A program made the translations under genes and the position numbers. 64,000 nt of DNA from a bacterium (GTDB taxonomy: Bacteria; Planctomycetota; JAFGQW01): assembly GCA_030426805.1 (NCBI GenBank), contig JAUHXU010000002.1:744001-808000 (forward strand), read 5' to 3'. The number at the start of each line of letters is the position of its first letter. The first letter of the stretch is position 1. The notes below the pieces were generated by a model that was given only the letters and a program-made list of their open reading frames with translations, made no database searches and was not told where the DNA came from. This document shows positions 18,105-25,815 of this stretch, piece by piece.

Positions 18105-19783
18105 GCGTCGCTCGCGTCACGGTAGTCGCCCTCGCGGCGGTACCGTTCGTCCTCGCACTGTCGCCCCCGCAAGACGCGGATCGTGCGCGCACGGCCCCCG
18201 GGCATCTCGAGTCGTCGGACTGCGCGAGGTGCCACAGCAACTCGCCGTTCGCCGACGCGCTCCGCGACCGCGACGGTCGCCCGATCGCGCCGTACGACCT
18301 GTGGCGAGGGACGATGATGGCGAACTCCGGCCGCGATCCGTTCTGGCGGGCCGTCGTATCGGCCGAGATCGCGCACACGCCGTCGAGAAAGGCGTTCATC
18401 GAGGAGAAGTGCACCCGGTGCCACACGCCGATGGTGCGGCCGGTCCAGGAGAGCCCGGCCGGCCAGACGCTCGCGGTCCTGGACGGCGAGGATCCCCATG
18501 CGCGACTCGCGCGCGACGGTGTCGGGTGCACGGTCTGCCATCGCATCGCGTCGGACCGACTCGGCACGCCGGCGTCGTTCACCGGCGGGTTCGTGCTGGA
18601 GAAAGAGGCGTTCATCTACGGGCCGCACTCGGCGCCGATCCCGGGGCCGATGCCGATGTTCACCGGATACACGCCTGCCTTCGGCCAGCAGATCAGCCGT
18701 TCAGCGCTGTGCGCGACCTGTCACACGCTGATCACGCACGCGCTCGAACCGGATGGCACCGACACCGGCAAGGTCCACCACGAGCAGGTTCCGTATCTCG
18801 AGTGGCGCAACTCGATCTACAACGACGAGGTCGACTACCCCGAGCCCGAAGCGGCCAGCTGTCAGGCGTGCCACTTGCCGACGACCGACGTCGACGGCGA
18901 CCCGATCCACACCGCGATCGCACGCAACCCGCGTGGCGGGACGTTTCCGTTCGCGGAACCGCGTAGTCCGTTCGGGCGCCACCTGCTCGTCGGGGGCAAC
19001 ACGCTGATCCCGCAGATCCTGCGCGACAACCGCGAACTCGGCGCGACCGCCCCGGACGCCGCGTTCGATGCGACGATCGCGGCCGCGCGCGATCAACTCG
19101 CCCACCGGACCGCGACGCTCGCGATCGGGGCGATCACACGCACGGACGGCGTCGCCACGTTCGCCGTCACCGTCACCAACCTCGCCGGGCACAAGCTGCC
19201 GACCGCCTACCCGAGTCGGCGCGCCTGGTTGCGCGTCGTCGTCCGGGACGCGGCCGACCGGGTCGTGTTTCGCTCTGGAGACTTCGACGCGGTCGGCCGG
19301 ATCGTCGACGGGGACGGCGCCGTCCTCGCGTGTGAGCGCGCCGGCGGGCCGATCCAGCCGCACCACCGCGCGATCGCGCGGGAGGATCAGGTGCAGATCT
19401 ACGAGAGCGTCATGGGGGGCGTCGACGGTGCGCCGACGTTCACGCTGCTCCGCGCGGCGGGATTCGTGAAGGACAACCGGCTGTTGCCGCGCGGTTGGGA
19501 GTCGGACGGACCGCACGCAGCGGACACGCGGCCGGTCGGCGTGGACGGGGACGACGACTTCGCCGACGGTCGGGACACCGTGCGGTATCGGATCGCGGTC
19601 GGCGACGCGGTGCCGCACACGATCGAAGCGACGCTGCACTACACGGTCTTGTCGCCGCGCCACGCGGCCGAGCTGTTCGAAGTCGACACGCCGGAGGTCG
19701 CCGCGTTCGCGGCGGTCTACCGAACGGCCGATCGGACGCCGGAGCGCGTCGCGCGCGCCGTGGCGACGATTCCCGCGCGCTGA
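18101..19783 (+). CDS. Exported pentahaem cytochrome c family protein
   Basis: A 560-residue protein coupled to the upstream gene by an ATGA overlap. A signal peptide (VTVVALAAVPFVLALS) precedes five CXXCH haem c motifs: CARCH, CTRCH, CTVCH, CATCH and CQACH, all within the first 275 residues. Histidines such as those in VHHEQVPYLEW may serve as distal ligands. The region after residue 330 is beta-rich (VTVTNLAGHKLPTAYPSRRAW) and resembles the C-terminal part of multihaem cytochromes of the NapC/c554 type. Electron transfer in the periplasm is inferred; substrate and partner are unknown. It ends one base before the convergent stress-protein gene. Confidence 0.85.
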   Translation: MSVARVTVVALAAVPFVLALSPPQDADRARTAPGHLESSDCARCHSNSPFADALRDRDGRPIAPYDLWRGTMMANSGRDPFWRAVVSAEIAHTPSRKAFIEEKCTRCHTPMVRPVQESPAGQTLAVLDGEDPHARLARDGVGCTVCHRIASDRLGTPASFTGGFVLEKEAFIYGPHSAPIPGPMPMFTGYTPAFGQQISRSALCATCHTLITHALEPDGTDTGKVHHEQVPYLEWRNSIYNDEVDYPEPEAASCQACHLPTTDVDGDPIHTAIARNPRGGTFPFAEPRSPFGRHLLVGGNTLIPQILRDNRELGATAPDAAFDATIAAARDQLAHRTATLAIGAITRTDGVATFAVTVTNLAGHKLPTAYPSRRAWLRVVVRDAADRVVFRSGDFDAVGRIVDGDGAVLACERAGGPIQPHHRAIAREDQVQIYESVMGGVDGAPTFTLLRAAGFVKDNRLLPRGWESDGPHAADTRPVGVDGDDDFADGRDTVRYRIAVGDAVPHTIEATLHYTVLSPRHAAELFEVDTPEVAAFAAVYRTADRTPERVARAVATIPAR

Positions 19784-19784
19784 A

Positions 19785-20672
19785 TCAGGCGCGCGCGCTC
19801 GGGACGACGACGACCGGGGTCTTCGTGTGCCGGAGCACGCGTTGGGTGACGCCACCGAGCAGTCGGTCGGCCACGCCGTGGCGTCCGTGCGGCGCGAGCA
19901 CGAGGAGCGATGCCGCCGTGCGCTCGACGTGTTCGAGCAACTCGACCGGCGCGCGCCCGCGGAGCAACGCCGTCTCGGCCGGGCAGCCGGCCTCGGCGAG
20001 TTCGTGCGCGTCCGCGCGGAGCCGCTCCTCGAGCGCCCGTTCGACGGCCGGGTCGAGGGTCGTCGGCACCGGTGCACTCGTCGTCGCGGGCGACGGGACC
20101 GCCGCGCAGTGTGCGAGCGTCACGCGGCCGCCGAACGCGGTGGCCAGCGCGGCCGCGGCGCGAGCGGCGGTGCGGCTCGCCTCGGAGAAGTCGGTCGCCG
20201 CGACGACGTGCTCGATCGAGGGCGGCCGGTCCACCGCCCCGTAGGGCAGGACCCAGACCGGGACCGGCGACGCGACGACGACGTGCTCGGCGACGCTGCC
20301 GAGCAGCGCGCGGGCGCAGCCGTGGCGTGTCGCCGACCCCGTGACGATCCAGTCGCCCGGGCGCGCCGCCGCGACGATCGCGTCGGCGACGTCCTCGGTC
20401 GCGACGACCCGGATCTCGACGGCGCGGTCCGCCAGGAGCGGCGCCGAACGGAGCCGCTCGAGGTGGCGCTTCGCGCTCGACTCGGCGTGGGCGCGGAGTT
20501 CCTCTCGACGCGGCATGTCGAACGGATCGCCGTATTGCGACAGGAAGTGCAGGTCGATCGTGTGCAGGAGCACGACCGGCGCGTCGAAGCGTTCGGCCAG
20601 TGCCGCGAGCCAGGGCAGTCCCTCGTCGCCATGGCCCATCTCGACCGGGTAGAGGATTCGCTGTGGGTGCAT
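19785..20672 (-). CDS. Tandem-domain universal stress protein (UspA family)
   Basis: A 295-residue cytoplasmic protein with two Usp domains. The first (1-145) has RILYPVEMGHGDEG at the start and ends TGSATRHGCARALLGSVAEHVV. The second begins near HVVAATDFSEASR and contains LVLAPHGRHGVADRLLGGVTQRVL, close to the ATP-binding GxxG(9)GS/T signature. ATG 20672 has GGAGG 5 nt upstream. It is divergent from another Usp gene (20901), and a sigma-54-like sequence lies 25 bp before the start. The two Usp-containing units flanking the NtrC and FixL-like genes point to a shared low-oxygen or energy-stress response; that role is inferred. Confidence 0.85.
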   Translation of the reverse strand: MHPQRILYPVEMGHGDEGLPWLAALAERFDAPVVLLHTIDLHFLSQYGDPFDMPRREELRAHAESSAKRHLERLRSAPLLADRAVEIRVVATEDVADAIVAAARPGDWIVTGSATRHGCARALLGSVAEHVVVASPVPVWVLPYGAVDRPPSIEHVVAATDFSEASRTAARAAAALATAFGGRVTLAHCAAVPSPATTSAPVPTTLDPAVERALEERLRADAHELAEAGCPAETALLRGRAPVELLEHVERTAASLLVLAPHGRHGVADRLLGGVTQRVLRHTKTPVVVVPSARA

Positions 20673-20696
20673 CGTCGCCTCCTCGCCGGGCCTCGA

Positions 20697-20712
20697 TACA
20701 AACGCCGTGCCG
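20697..20712 (-). promoter_or_regulatory. Weak sigma-54-like promoter before the tandem Usp gene
   Basis: Minus strand: CGGCAC-N5-TTGTA (20712-20697). The -24 GG is intact, but the -12 GC is GT, which usually weakens sigma-54 binding. It lies 25 bp upstream of the ATG. Confidence 0.35.
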
Positions 20713-20758
20713 GTGTCGGCGAGCCCGTCCGGGCCGTTTCGGAGCGATCAGGGTGTTG

Positions 20759-20790
20759 CGTGAACGGCAGCGGTCGTGAACAGTGAACGG
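20759..20790 (+). promoter_or_regulatory. Candidate activator-binding cluster (three GTGAAC motifs)
   Basis: CGTGAACGG (20759-20767), CGTGAACAG (20775-20783) and AGTGAACGG (20782-20790) lie 53-84 bp upstream of the -24 box at 20843. The inverse form GTGTTCACC recurs twice before the cbb3 operon. They could be enhancer sites for the NtrC-type regulator. Confidence 0.4.
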
Positions 20791-20842
20791 TGCGAAACGC
20801 CGGAACGGGGCCGCTGTCCGCGATCCCGCGGCTCGTGTCGGT

Positions 20843-20858
20843 CGGCATGCTCTTTGCA
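20843..20858 (+). promoter_or_regulatory. Sigma-54 promoter of the usp-rr-ntrC operon
   Basis: CGGCAT-N5-TTGCA (20843-20858) has GG and GC dinucleotides with the exact sigma-54 spacing. It is 42 bp upstream of the ATG at 20901. Confidence 0.65.
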
Positions 20859-20900
20859 CCCGACCGCGCGCGGAACAGCTCCGTGACGAGGAGGTCGATC

Positions 20901-21344
20901 ATGACGGAATTTCGACACATCGCGGTAACGACGGACTTCTCCGAGCGCTCACGCATCGCGTTCGCCCACGCGGCGTCGCTCGCCCGCCGCTACGACGCCA
21001 AGGTCACCTGCGTCTACTGCCTGCCGCCGCCCGAGCCGGTCGTCGTCGGCCTGGGCGCCACGGCACCGCTGCGCCCGGACGACCTGCTCGACCAGCTGGA
21101 CGAGCGGCTGCGCGCATTCGTCGGGGACGCGTTCGAGGGCATCGAGACGTCGACCCGCGTCGTGGAGGGCTACCCGGACACGACGATTCCGGACCTCGTC
21201 CGCGAGGCGGGCGTCGACCTCGTCGTCGTCGCGACGCACGGGCGGACCGGTCTCTCGCACGTGCTGCTCGGCAGCGTCTGCGAGCGGATCATGCGACACG
21301 CCGGCTGCCCGGTGCTCGCCGTGCCGGCTCGCGATTCCGCGTGA
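20901..21344 (+). CDS. Universal stress protein (single UspA domain)
   Basis: A 147-residue cytoplasmic protein; ATG 20901 follows GAGGAGG by about 7 nt. It starts HIAVTTDFSERSRIAFAHA and has the nucleotide-binding signature VVVATHGRTGLSHVLLGSVCERIMRHAGCPVL, complete for an ATP-binding Usp (G-2x-G-9x-G-S). It is the first gene of a three-gene unit: its stop overlaps the GTG of the CheY-like gene (GTGA), which in turn overlaps the NtrC-type gene. A sigma-54 promoter lies 42 bp upstream. Confidence 0.9.
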   Translation: MTEFRHIAVTTDFSERSRIAFAHAASLARRYDAKVTCVYCLPPPEPVVVGLGATAPLRPDDLLDQLDERLRAFVGDAFEGIETSTRVVEGYPDTTIPDLVREAGVDLVVVATHGRTGLSHVLLGSVCERIMRHAGCPVLAVPARDSA

Positions 21345-21748
21345 CCCAAACGCTCAACATCCTGCTCGTCGAGGACGACCCGATGGACGCGGAGTCGTTC
21401 CGGCGGGCGTTGCGGGATGCGGGGCTCGCCCATCGGGTCGACGTCGCTCGCAACGGCGAGGAGGCGCTCGCCTACCTCGAACCCGCCGAGGCTCGTGCCG
21501 ACCTGATCGTGGCCGATCTGAAGATGCCGCGGATGGGGGGGCTCGAACTGCTCGATGCCCTGAAGGCGTCGCAGCGCTGGGCGGCCACGCCGGTCGTCGT
21601 GCTCTCGACGTCTCGCGAGTCGTCGGACCGGCTCGCGGCCTACCGGCGGGGCGCGGCGGGGTTTCTCGTCAAGCCGATCGACTTCGAGTCCTACGTCGAA
21701 GTCGTGCAGGCGCTCGATCGCTACTGGACCATCAATGAACTCCCCTGA
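21341..21748 (+). CDS. CheY-like single-domain response regulator (Rcp1 type)
   Basis: 135 residues, GTG start at 21341 overlapping the upstream stop. It is a lone receiver domain with the acidic pair EDDPMDAESF near the N-terminus, phospho-acceptor Asp59 (LIVADLKMPRMGG), the conserved Thr/Ser in VVLSTS and Lys111 (FLVKPIDF). The NGEEALAYL segment is typical of Rcp1-type regulators that pair with PAS/phytochrome kinases. It has no output domain, so it probably works as a phosphate shuttle or through protein contact. The likely kinase is the FixL-like gene at 23509-24684 (inference from neighbourhood). Confidence 0.9.
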   Translation: MTQTLNILLVEDDPMDAESFRRALRDAGLAHRVDVARNGEEALAYLEPAEARADLIVADLKMPRMGGLELLDALKASQRWAATPVVVLSTSRESSDRLAAYRRGAAGFLVKPIDFESYVEVVQALDRYWTINELP

Positions 21749-23561
21749 CACGCTCGACCGGTTGCAGGTGCTGCTCGTCGACGACGACCGCATCGACCGA
21801 ATGACGCTCGAGGAATCGGTCGCGAACCAGCGACTGCCGTACGACCTGACGACGGCCGCGTCGGTCCAGGAGGCGATCGAGCGACTCGGCGACGCGCAGT
21901 TCGACCTCGTGTTGCTCGACTATCGCCTCTCCGACGGTACCGGCCTCGACGTGCTCGATCACCTCGGGTCGACGCCGAGCATCTTCATCACGGGCAGCGG
22001 CGACGAGTCGGTCGCGGTCGATGCGATGAAGCGCGGCGCCTACGACTACCTGTCGAAGGATCCGGATCGCGGCTACCTGACCGTGCTGCCCGTCGTCGTC
22101 GAGAACGTGCTCGCCCGCCGGCGCGCCGAGGTCGCGCTCCGAGCGAGCGAGGAGCGGCTGCGCTCGATCCTCGGCACCCTGCCCGACCTGATCTTCGAGG
22201 CCGACCGCGAGGGGCGTCTGACGTTCGCGAGCCCGGTCGCGCGCGAGATTCTCGCGCTGTCGCCGGCAGACGTGTGCGGGCGGTGCCTCGCCGACCTCGT
22301 TGTCGACGCCGATCGCGGTCGCCTCGTCGACGCGCTCGAGGCGCTCGCCGAGAACGGCAGCGAGGTGCGTGGGCTCCTGTGTCGCGTCGCGCGAGCGGAC
22401 GGCGATGAGCGGATCGCGAGCGTGAACGCGCGTCGCTACGACGACGCCGACGGGACGGCGATCGGGTTGCGCGGGTCGATCCGCGACGTCACGGAACTCG
22501 AGCGCGCCGCCCGTGCGCTCGAGGAAAGCCGCGCGCTCGCGGCGCGGACGAGCCGTGAACTGGCCGACGCGCGCGCGCAGGCGACCCGCCTCTCGGCGCA
22601 CCTCGGGCGATCGTCGGACTTCCAGGGCCTGATCGGGCGCCACCCGAAGATGCGCGCGCTCTACGAGAAGATCGAACTCGCGGCCTCGACCGACGTCGCG
22701 GTGCACGTGCACGGCGCGAGCGGCAGCGGCAAGGAACTCGTCGCGCACGCGGTCCACAACTTGAGCGGACGCCGTGACGCGCCGTTCGTCGTCGTGAACT
22801 GCTCCGCGATCCCGGAGACGCTGATCGAGAGCACCCTGTTCGGCCATGCCAAGGGCGCGTTCACCGGCGCCACCGCCGACGCGGTCGGCTACCTCGGCCG
22901 TGCCGCCGGCGGGACGCTCTTCCTCGACGAGATCGGCGACCTGTCGCCGTTGATCCAGGTGAAGCTCCTGCGCTTCCTGCAGGAGCGCACGTTCGAGCGC
23001 GTCGGTGATCCCGCCCCGCGTACGGCCGACGTCCGCATCATCACCGCGACCCACCACGACCTGCCGGCGCTCGTGCGCGACGGCACGATGCGCGAGGACT
23101 TCTACTACCGCATCTCGGTGTTCCCGCTCGAGATCCCGTCGCTCAAACAGCGGCGATCGGACATCCCGTTGCTCGCGGCGTTCTTCGCCGAGCGGATCGG
23201 CAAGCGGCTCGGCAAGACCGTCACCGGGATCTCGGCGGCGGTGATGGAGTCGTTCGTCGAATACGACTGGCCGGGCAACGTCCGCGAACTCGAGAACGTG
23301 CTCGAATACGCGTGCGTCGTCGCGCAGGACGACACGGTCGAGTTCGCCGATCTGCCGCCGCACTTCGGCGGGATCCGCCGCGCGTTGGACGGCGACGGCG
23401 CCACCGACTCACGCGAGCAGTTGCGCGAGGTGCTCGAGCGGCACGGGTGGAACCGCACGCGCGCGGCGCAGGCCCTCGGGATCAGCCGCGTGACGCTGTG
23501 GAAACGGCTCAAGGCGTGCGGTCTGTCGGAGCCGGGGGCGGAGTCGTCGCCGGAATCGTGA
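21735..23561 (+). CDS. NtrC-family sigma-54-dependent response regulator with PAS domain
   Basis: 608 residues overlapping the upstream gene by 14 nt. The order is: receiver domain (about 8-125; Asp62 in LLDYRLSDG, Lys108 in YLSKDP); PAS domain (about 140-260, SILGTLPDLIFEADREGRL); coiled linker; AAA+ domain with Walker A GASGSGKE (327-334), GAFTGA loop (374-379), Walker B FLDEIGDL and arginine fingers in MREDFYYRISVFPLEIPSL; and a Fis-type helix-turn-helix at the C-terminus (WNRTRAAQALGISRVTLWKRLK). The intact GAFTGA motif means contact with sigma-54. The PAS domain between receiver and AAA+ is unusual for NtrC. The nearby sigma-54 promoters are the obvious targets. The 3' end overlaps the convergent kinase gene by 53 bp. 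Confidence 0.93.
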   Translation: MNSPDTLDRLQVLLVDDDRIDRMTLEESVANQRLPYDLTTAASVQEAIERLGDAQFDLVLLDYRLSDGTGLDVLDHLGSTPSIFITGSGDESVAVDAMKRGAYDYLSKDPDRGYLTVLPVVVENVLARRRAEVALRASEERLRSILGTLPDLIFEADREGRLTFASPVAREILALSPADVCGRCLADLVVDADRGRLVDALEALAENGSEVRGLLCRVARADGDERIASVNARRYDDADGTAIGLRGSIRDVTELERAARALEESRALAARTSRELADARAQATRLSAHLGRSSDFQGLIGRHPKMRALYEKIELAASTDVAVHVHGASGSGKELVAHAVHNLSGRRDAPFVVVNCSAIPETLIESTLFGHAKGAFTGATADAVGYLGRAAGGTLFLDEIGDLSPLIQVKLLRFLQERTFERVGDPAPRTADVRIITATHHDLPALVRDGTMREDFYYRISVFPLEIPSLKQRRSDIPLLAAFFAERIGKRLGKTVTGISAAVMESFVEYDWPGNVRELENVLEYACVVAQDDTVEFADLPPHFGGIRRALDGDGATDSREQLREVLERHGWNRTRAAQALGISRVTLWKRLKACGLSEPGAESSPES

Positions 23562-24684
23562 ACGAGAACGTCGTGCCGTGTCCGACGTCGGACGCGACGT
23601 CGATCGCGCCACCGTGGCGCTCCACGATGCGCCGGACGATCGCGAGCCCGACACCCGTGCTCGGGGAGTCCTCGTGGCGATCCAGGCTCTCGAACACCTC
23701 GAAGATGCGCTTGAAGTGGCGGGCGTCGATGCCGAGTCCGGTGTCGCGCACGTAGAAGCGCAGCGCATCGACCGACGCGGGCTCCCAGCCGATCGTGACC
23801 ACGCCTTCCGGACGGCCGAGATGCTGGATCGCGTTGCCGATCAGGTTCTGAAACACCTGGGCGAGCTGCGTCGGGTCGTAGCGGACCACCGGCAGGTCCG
23901 GGGCGACGTCGACGCGGACGCCGTCGGGGATCGCGATGCCGTCGAGCACGTCGCGAACGACGTCACCGACCGGGACGTCGATCACGGTCAGCTCGATCCG
24001 ACCCGCGCGCGCATACGCGAGGATGCCGTCGATCATCCGATAGAGGCGGGCGACCCGCGATTTCATCAGCGCGAGATACTCGCGACCGCGTTCATCCAGC
24101 CCGTCGCCGCAGTCCCGATGCAGCCAGTCCACGAGCGTGCCGATCCCCCGCAGCGGTGCCTTGAGGTCGTGGGATACGACGTGGGCGAAGGAGCGCAGCT
24201 CCTCGTTCGCGGACTGCAATTCGGCGGTGCGCTGCAGGACGCGATCCTCGAGCTCGTCGACCAGCTCCCGGAGGTGCCCGCGACTCTCCTCGAGCGCGAC
24301 CTCGGTGCGACGCCGCTCGGAGATGTCGCGGACGAACCCGGTGAAGCGGAGGGTGTCGCCGAACCGGACCTCACTGACCGCCAGCTCCACCGGGAAGACC
24401 TCGCCGTTGCGGCGCACCCCGGTCACCTCGCGGCCGATGCCGATGATCTTCGCGTCGCCCGTCTCGAGGTAGTTGCGCAAGTAGCCGTCGTGCTCGTCGC
24501 GGTAGGGCTGCGGCATCAAGACGGTCACCGGGCGCCCGATCAACTCCTCCGCGTCGTAGCCGAACATCGTGCACGCCGCGGGGTTCGCGGATTCGATCTG
24601 ACCCGTCGGTTCGATCGTGATGATGCCCTCGACCGCGGTGTCGAGGATCGCGCGCAGCCGGGCGGACTGCTCCTCGGCGCTCAC
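23509..24684 (-). CDS. FixL-like oxygen-sensor PAS histidine kinase
   Basis: 391 residues from GTG 24684, which overlaps the stop of the upstream Usp gene (GTGA). The PAS domain (about 12-127) closely follows the FixL haem-PAS pattern: LMPQPYRDEHDGY with His65, then IIGIGREVTG with Arg85, and FTGFVRDISERR. The His-to-Arg spacing of 20 matches that of the proximal haem His and distal Arg of Bradyrhizobium FixL. A coiled linker leads to a HisKA domain (FAHVVSHDLKAPLRG, His172) and an HATPase with N box FQNLIGNAIQH, G1 DTGLGI and G2 GVGLAIVRRIV. No membrane segment is seen, so it is cytosolic. Many non-haem PAS domains share part of this motif, so oxygen binding is a strong but unproven inference. 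The adjacent cbb3 operon supports it. Confidence 0.85.
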   Translation of the reverse strand: MSAEEQSARLRAILDTAVEGIITIEPTGQIESANPAACTMFGYDAEELIGRPVTVLMPQPYRDEHDGYLRNYLETGDAKIIGIGREVTGVRRNGEVFPVELAVSEVRFGDTLRFTGFVRDISERRRTEVALEESRGHLRELVDELEDRVLQRTAELQSANEELRSFAHVVSHDLKAPLRGIGTLVDWLHRDCGDGLDERGREYLALMKSRVARLYRMIDGILAYARAGRIELTVIDVPVGDVVRDVLDGIAIPDGVRVDVAPDLPVVRYDPTQLAQVFQNLIGNAIQHLGRPEGVVTIGWEPASVDALRFYVRDTGLGIDARHFKRIFEVFESLDRHEDSPSTGVGLAIVRRIVERHGGAIDVASDVGHGTTFSFTIPATTPPPAPTDRTP

Positions 24685-25547
24685 CGAGCGTGCGGCCGAT
24701 CCGTCGGTACGACGCAGACGGGGCACGTCGTGTGCCGGATCACGTGCTCGGCGTGCTCGCCGAGGCCGGCGGCCTCGGGGTGGTCCGCGCCGTGGCCGGC
24801 CATCACGATCAGGTCGACCCGGTAGGCCTCGGCGAACAGGGCGATCATGCGCCCCGGGTCGCCCTCGACGACGTGGTTATGCACGGTGTGGCCGGGGAAC
24901 GCGTCGGCGGACTTCCGGGCGAGCGCGGTCCGCAGGCGCTTCCGCTCGGCCGGCTCGGTTCCCGTGGGCACCACCCGCATCACGTCGACCTCGGCGCCGA
25001 GCGCATCGACGATCGCCCGCGCGCGGGGCACAGCGGTCTCGGCGGCGTCGGACCCGTCGGTCGGCATCAGCACGCGATCGAACGAGCGGGCGGTCTCGTC
25101 GGCATCGGGGGTGGCCGGGAACAACACGACCGGGACCGGGCTCCGGGCGATCACGCCGGCGGTCACGCTCCCGGGTACGAGATGGCCGCCGCCGTCCTTG
25201 AGGCGCGAGGGCATCGCGATCCACGTCGCGCCGAGCCGCTCGGCCGCCTCGACGATCATCGTGACCGCGTTGGCATGTCGGACGACCTCGGTCTCCACGC
25301 GCAGGTCGCGCAGCGCCGGGGCGTTGCGGAAGCGTTCCAGCGCCCGCTCCGAAATCGTCTGTGCGTGGCGGTCGAAATCCTCCGCCTCGGGGAAGAGGCT
25401 CGGGTCGCCGTAGTGGGCGAGGTCGGCGGCGTTCACTGCGTGCAACAGGTGAACGGTCGCGTCGAGCCGGGACGCCAGGGCAGCCACCGGCGGAAGGACG
25501 TGGCGCACCGAGTGGTGGACGCCGATCGGGAACAGAATGCGGTGCAC
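24681..25547 (-). CDS. Tandem-domain universal stress protein upstream of the FixL-like kinase
   Basis: 288 residues, GTG start at 25547 with GGAGG 4 nt upstream. The first Usp domain opens HRILFPIGVHHSVRHVLPPV, and its nucleotide loop is degenerate (MPSRLKDGGGHLVPGSV). The second begins FDRVLMPTDGSDAAETAVPRA and has VMAGHGADHPEAAGLGEHAEHVIRHTTCPVCVV, also lacking the classical GS/T ending. It therefore may not bind ATP normally. It overlaps the kinase start by 4 nt, so the pair is one transcript. A sigma-54 promoter match lies 60 bp upstream, back-to-back with that of the cbb3 operon. Confidence 0.85.
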   Translation of the reverse strand: MHRILFPIGVHHSVRHVLPPVAALASRLDATVHLLHAVNAADLAHYGDPSLFPEAEDFDRHAQTISERALERFRNAPALRDLRVETEVVRHANAVTMIVEAAERLGATWIAMPSRLKDGGGHLVPGSVTAGVIARSPVPVVLFPATPDADETARSFDRVLMPTDGSDAAETAVPRARAIVDALGAEVDVMRVVPTGTEPAERKRLRTALARKSADAFPGHTVHNHVVEGDPGRMIALFAEAYRVDLIVMAGHGADHPEAAGLGEHAEHVIRHTTCPVCVVPTDRPHAR

Positions 25548-25606
25548 GGGACCTCCTCGCTGTGCCGTCGGTCGCGACCCTCACCTGATAGCACACCCCG
25601 ATCGAC

Positions 25607-25622
25607 TGCAGTCGTTGTGCCG
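25607..25622 (-). promoter_or_regulatory. Sigma-54 promoter of the usp-fixL-like operon
   Basis: Minus strand: CGGCAC-N5-CTGCA (25622-25607), with GG and GC at exact -24/-12 spacing, 60 bp upstream of the GTG at 25547. Confidence 0.55.
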
Positions 25623-25625
25623 GCA

Positions 25626-25676
25626 GTGTTCACCCGGGTGTTCACCGTTGGTTGCGTTGAACGCATCGCGAACACC
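25626..25676. promoter_or_regulatory. Candidate enhancer: GTGTTCACC repeats
   Basis: Two direct GTGTTCACC copies (25626-25634 and 25638-25646) are spaced 12 bp, about one helical turn. An inverse GCGAACACC lies at 25668-25676. They stand 60-112 bp upstream of the cbb3 -24 box, a normal distance for sigma-54 activator sites. The complementary core GTGAAC is repeated before the usp-rr-ntrC operon. Confidence 0.45.
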
Positions 25677-25737
25677 GTCGCGCCGGCAACGGGGCCCGTG
25701 CGTGCACTCTCGCGTCGGGATGGCGGTAGTCGAGCCT

Positions 25738-25753
25738 TGGCACGGCGGTTGCT
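25738..25753 (+). promoter_or_regulatory. Sigma-54 promoter of the cbb3 oxidase operon
   Basis: TTGGCACGGCGGTTGCTTT contains TGGCAC-N5-TTGCT (25738-25753), a full match to the sigma-54 -24/-12 consensus, 62 bp upstream of the ccoNO ATG. Confidence 0.75.
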
Positions 25754-25815
25754 TTCGGCGCGGCGTCGGGTGCGTCGCACCCATTCCGTGCCTGCTTGTG
25801 ACTCCGAGGAAGGCC

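Noticed and set aside
25548..25815. FNR/Anr box (TTGAT-N4-ATCAA) upstream of the cbb3 operon
   Set aside because: No acceptable match was seen in the 268 bp. The only strong signals are sigma-54 promoters and GTTCAC repeats.
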